DNA of 64,000 nt. Source: Microbacterium oxydans. Lineage in GTDB: Bacteria; Actinomycetota; Actinomycetes; Actinomycetales; Microbacteriaceae. Position numbers and translations under genes: made by a program. Positions 62,581-64,000 of the stretch are shown here, one piece after another; within the stretch, counting starts at the first letter, position 1, and each line of letters begins with the position of its first letter. The stretch lies in contig NZ_CP092891.1 of NCBI RefSeq assembly GCF_026559675.1, positions 1,178,001 through 1,242,000 of the forward strand, in the 5' to 3' direction. Under the pieces are notes generated by a model. The model was not told the origin of the DNA and made no database searches. It worked only from the letters and a program-made list of their open reading frames with translations.

Positions 62581-63138
62581 ATGCATGACGACGTCCGAGA
62601 CGACGCCCCCACCGCCTCGACACGGCGACGGATCCTCGCGATCCGCATCTGCCTGATCATCGTCATCATCGGGCTCGTCGTGAGCGGGGTCACCGCCTTC
62701 CCGTTGCGCGAGGAGCTCATGCTCGGCCGCGACATCCTGAACAGCACCGGTCTGAGCGCGACGTTCCCCGACCTCGCCTTCTGGGTGCAGCGGGTCGCGG
62801 AAGGGCTCGAGGTCACCGGAGACGACTATCCGTTCCTGGCGTACGGCACGGACTGGCTCGCGTTCGCCCATCTGGCGATCGCCGTGGCCTTCGTCGGACC
62901 GCTCATCGATCCGGTGCGCAACGTGTGGGTGACCGTCTGGGGCCTCATCATGTGCGCAGGCATCATCCCGCTCGCCCTGATCGCGGGAACCGTCCGCGGT
63001 CTGCCGATCGGCTGGCAGCTCATCGACATCTCGTTCGGGGTCGTGGCCGCCGTGCCCCTCACGATCGCGCTCCTCCTGACGCGCCGACTCGAGAGAGCGC
63101 GCAGGAACGTTCCGGACCGGCGGACTCCGCAGCCCTAA
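62581..63138 (+). CDS. Predicted four-helix membrane protein
   Basis: The 185-residue protein has four hydrophobic segments (about 20-40, 88-108, 112-134, 145-165) separated by short loops, an N-terminal acidic/basic tail (MHDDVRDDAPTASTRRR) and a basic C-terminus. I recognise no family or motif. CAGGAG about 8 bases before ATG 62581 favours this start over GTG 62551. Its TAA overlaps the convergent gene's TAG. Confidence 0.7.
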   Translation: MHDDVRDDAPTASTRRRILAIRICLIIVIIGLVVSGVTAFPLREELMLGRDILNSTGLSATFPDLAFWVQRVAEGLEVTGDDYPFLAYGTDWLAFAHLAIAVAFVGPLIDPVRNVWVTVWGLIMCAGIIPLALIAGTVRGLPIGWQLIDISFGVVAAVPLTIALLLTRRLERARRNVPDRRTPQP

Positions 63139-63587
63139 GCGGCGCTCGCGACGTCGTCGAGCAACGCCCGGAGGAGTGCGGGGCGCCCATCCCGCACCGA
63201 CCGGGGAAGCAGGGCGGCGAAGGCCACACCGAGTGCGAGTGGCACCACGGACACGATCAGGGCGATGTCGGCGCTCAGCGACAGACCGAGCGTGACGAAA
63301 CCCGCCGCTGCCAGGAACAGGACGGCGACGACGGCCAGGTCGGGACCGCTGGGGGCAACCCTGCCGGACACGCGCACGCCGGTGTCCGTGTCGCGCAGCC
63401 GCGCCCGGAGTACCGTGCTGCCGGTGGCGTAGATCCCGCCGACCCGGTTTCGAGCGACGAGCACGTCGTCGTCTCGGATGCGCATCCGCACGCCGCTCGC
63501 ATGCCCTCGCGGGCGCGAACCGAGGCGTCGTCGGAGATCGGACACCGTCGCATGCGGGAGCAAGACCTCCACCTCGCCCCAGAACAT
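63135..63587 (-). CDS. Hypothetical membrane protein with basic cytoplasmic domain
   Basis: The 150-residue protein has a basic N-terminal soluble part (VSDLRRRLGSRPRGHASGVR then DDDVLVARNRVGGIYATGS) and two adjacent C-terminal hydrophobic helices (about 85-105, 108-128). No family is recognised. TAGACT lies seven bases before ATG 63587, supporting this short form over the reading that extends to 63926 across the divergent ABC gene. Confidence 0.65.
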   Translation of the reverse strand: MFWGEVEVLLPHATVSDLRRRLGSRPRGHASGVRMRIRDDDVLVARNRVGGIYATGSTVLRARLRDTDTGVRVSGRVAPSGPDLAVVAVLFLAAAGFVTLGLSLSADIALIVSVVPLALGVAFAALLPRSVRDGRPALLRALLDDVASAA

Positions 63588-63695
63588 GCGGACGAGTCTA
63601 GGTGGTCTCGGCAACGGCCGATGGCCACGAGCGGCTGTGAAGACCCGGTCGGAGGGGCGTCCGCGCACCACCCGCGCGGGTGACAGGATTGACGG

Positions 63696-64000
63696 ATGAC
63701 CGCAACACTCGTGGCCCAAGGGCTGGCCGGCGGGTACGGCCATCGCACCCTGTTCGATTCGCTCGACCTGACCGTCGCGGCCGGAGACGTCGTGGGTCTC
63801 GTCGGGGCCAACGGCGCGGGGAAGTCGACACTCCTGAAGCTGCTGGCCGGAGTCGACGAGCCGCAGGCCGGGACGATCCGACTCGCTCCGGCGGATGCCT
63901 TCGTGGGCTGGCTTCCCCAGGAGCATGAGCGCGTCGCGGGAGAGAGCGTGGTCGAGTACATCGGTCGGCGGACCGGGTGCGCGGAGGCGACCAAGGACAT
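63696..64000 (+). CDS. ABC-F-type ATP-binding protein, N-terminal part (runs off the window)
   Basis: The visible 101 residues contain an ABC ATPase start: [20 protein letters not shown], Walker [18 protein letters not shown] (about 38-54) and a Q-loop region [12 protein letters not shown]. The lack of membrane segments and the WLPQE form suggest an ABC-F factor (ribosome-acting, possibly antibiotic resistance), but the second ATPase domain is outside the window. CAGGAT lies six bases before the ATG. Confidence 0.8.
   Translation, partial: MTATLVAQGLAGGYGHRTLFDSLDLTVAAGDVVGLVGANGAGKSTLLKLLAGVDEPQAGTIRLAPADAFVGWLPQEHERVAGESVVEYIGRRTGCAEATKD

Overview
The window is very GC-rich, densely coding actinobacterial chromosome, most likely Microbacterium or a close Microbacteriaceae relative. 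The gene content (DUF501, DUF4307, DUF4245, DUF6264-like, PhoH2, MazG, DivIC), the GTG/TTG starts and the many leaderless promoters all fit. I see no phage, insertion sequence or CRISPR array. The backbone follows, by recollection, the order of Mycobacterium tuberculosis Rv1020-Rv1112: mfd, mazG, eno, divIC, DUF501, then greA, DUF4307, a small membrane protein, hemolysin III, a cis-prenyltransferase, phoH2, fumC, glpX, DUF4245, xseB, xseA, ispH and ychF. Accessory blocks interrupt this order.

Layout. 0-3 kb (minus): start of an FMN-riboswitch-controlled riboflavin operon (ribD, ribE), an Fpg/Nei glycosylase and a GNAT acetyltransferase. 3-15.7 kb: mfd, a hexapeptide-repeat protein, gdhA and ppc (minus), nhaA, mazG, hisS and a GDSL hydrolase. 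15.7-25.6 kb is accessory: a divergent VOC/AraC pair, an APC permease, a three-gene WXG100-like/DUF1023 hydrolase/lipoprotein cassette, a DUF4442 thioesterase, a GntR-DUF1648-DUF1648-CPBP operon and an O-methyltransferase. 25.7-31 kb: eno, divIC (its ribosome binding site lies inside an 18-bp hairpin), DUF501, a mycosin-like protease and NDH-2 with a Lys/Ala-rich tail. 31-41 kb: a protein with a long structured leader, DedA, an odd tRNA (UAA anticodon, short variable loop), a PLP protein with a sugar-lactone oxidase, LemA, an AlkZ-like glycosylase, an AI-2E-type transporter and ilvA. 41-53 kb: the greA to ispH core with fumC, a beta-carbonic anhydrase and exonuclease VII, plus a frameshifted aminotransferase. 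53-64 kb: IclR, a candidate small RNA with three CCCC-displaying hairpins, two proteins of unknown role, fba and glpX, rmuC, an exonuclease, a methyltransferase, ychF, a DUF4279 gene broken by an in-frame TAG, and the start of an ABC-F gene.

Genes are packed into translationally coupled runs with ATGA/GTGA overlaps (18762-20923, 21527-24925, 33202-35759, 38691-41113, 49958-46974). Eighteen start codons lie exactly six nucleotides after a TANNNT hexamer, which predicts leaderless transcripts and fixes many starts. Central carbon enzymes (gdhA, ppc, eno, fba, glpX, fumC) are spread through the window. The best candidates for undescribed biology are the C-rich-loop RNA (about 53247-53384), the WXG-like/hydrolase/lipoprotein cassette (18472-20923), the short-armed tRNA(UAA) (33041-33113) and the divIC hairpin (27080-27127).
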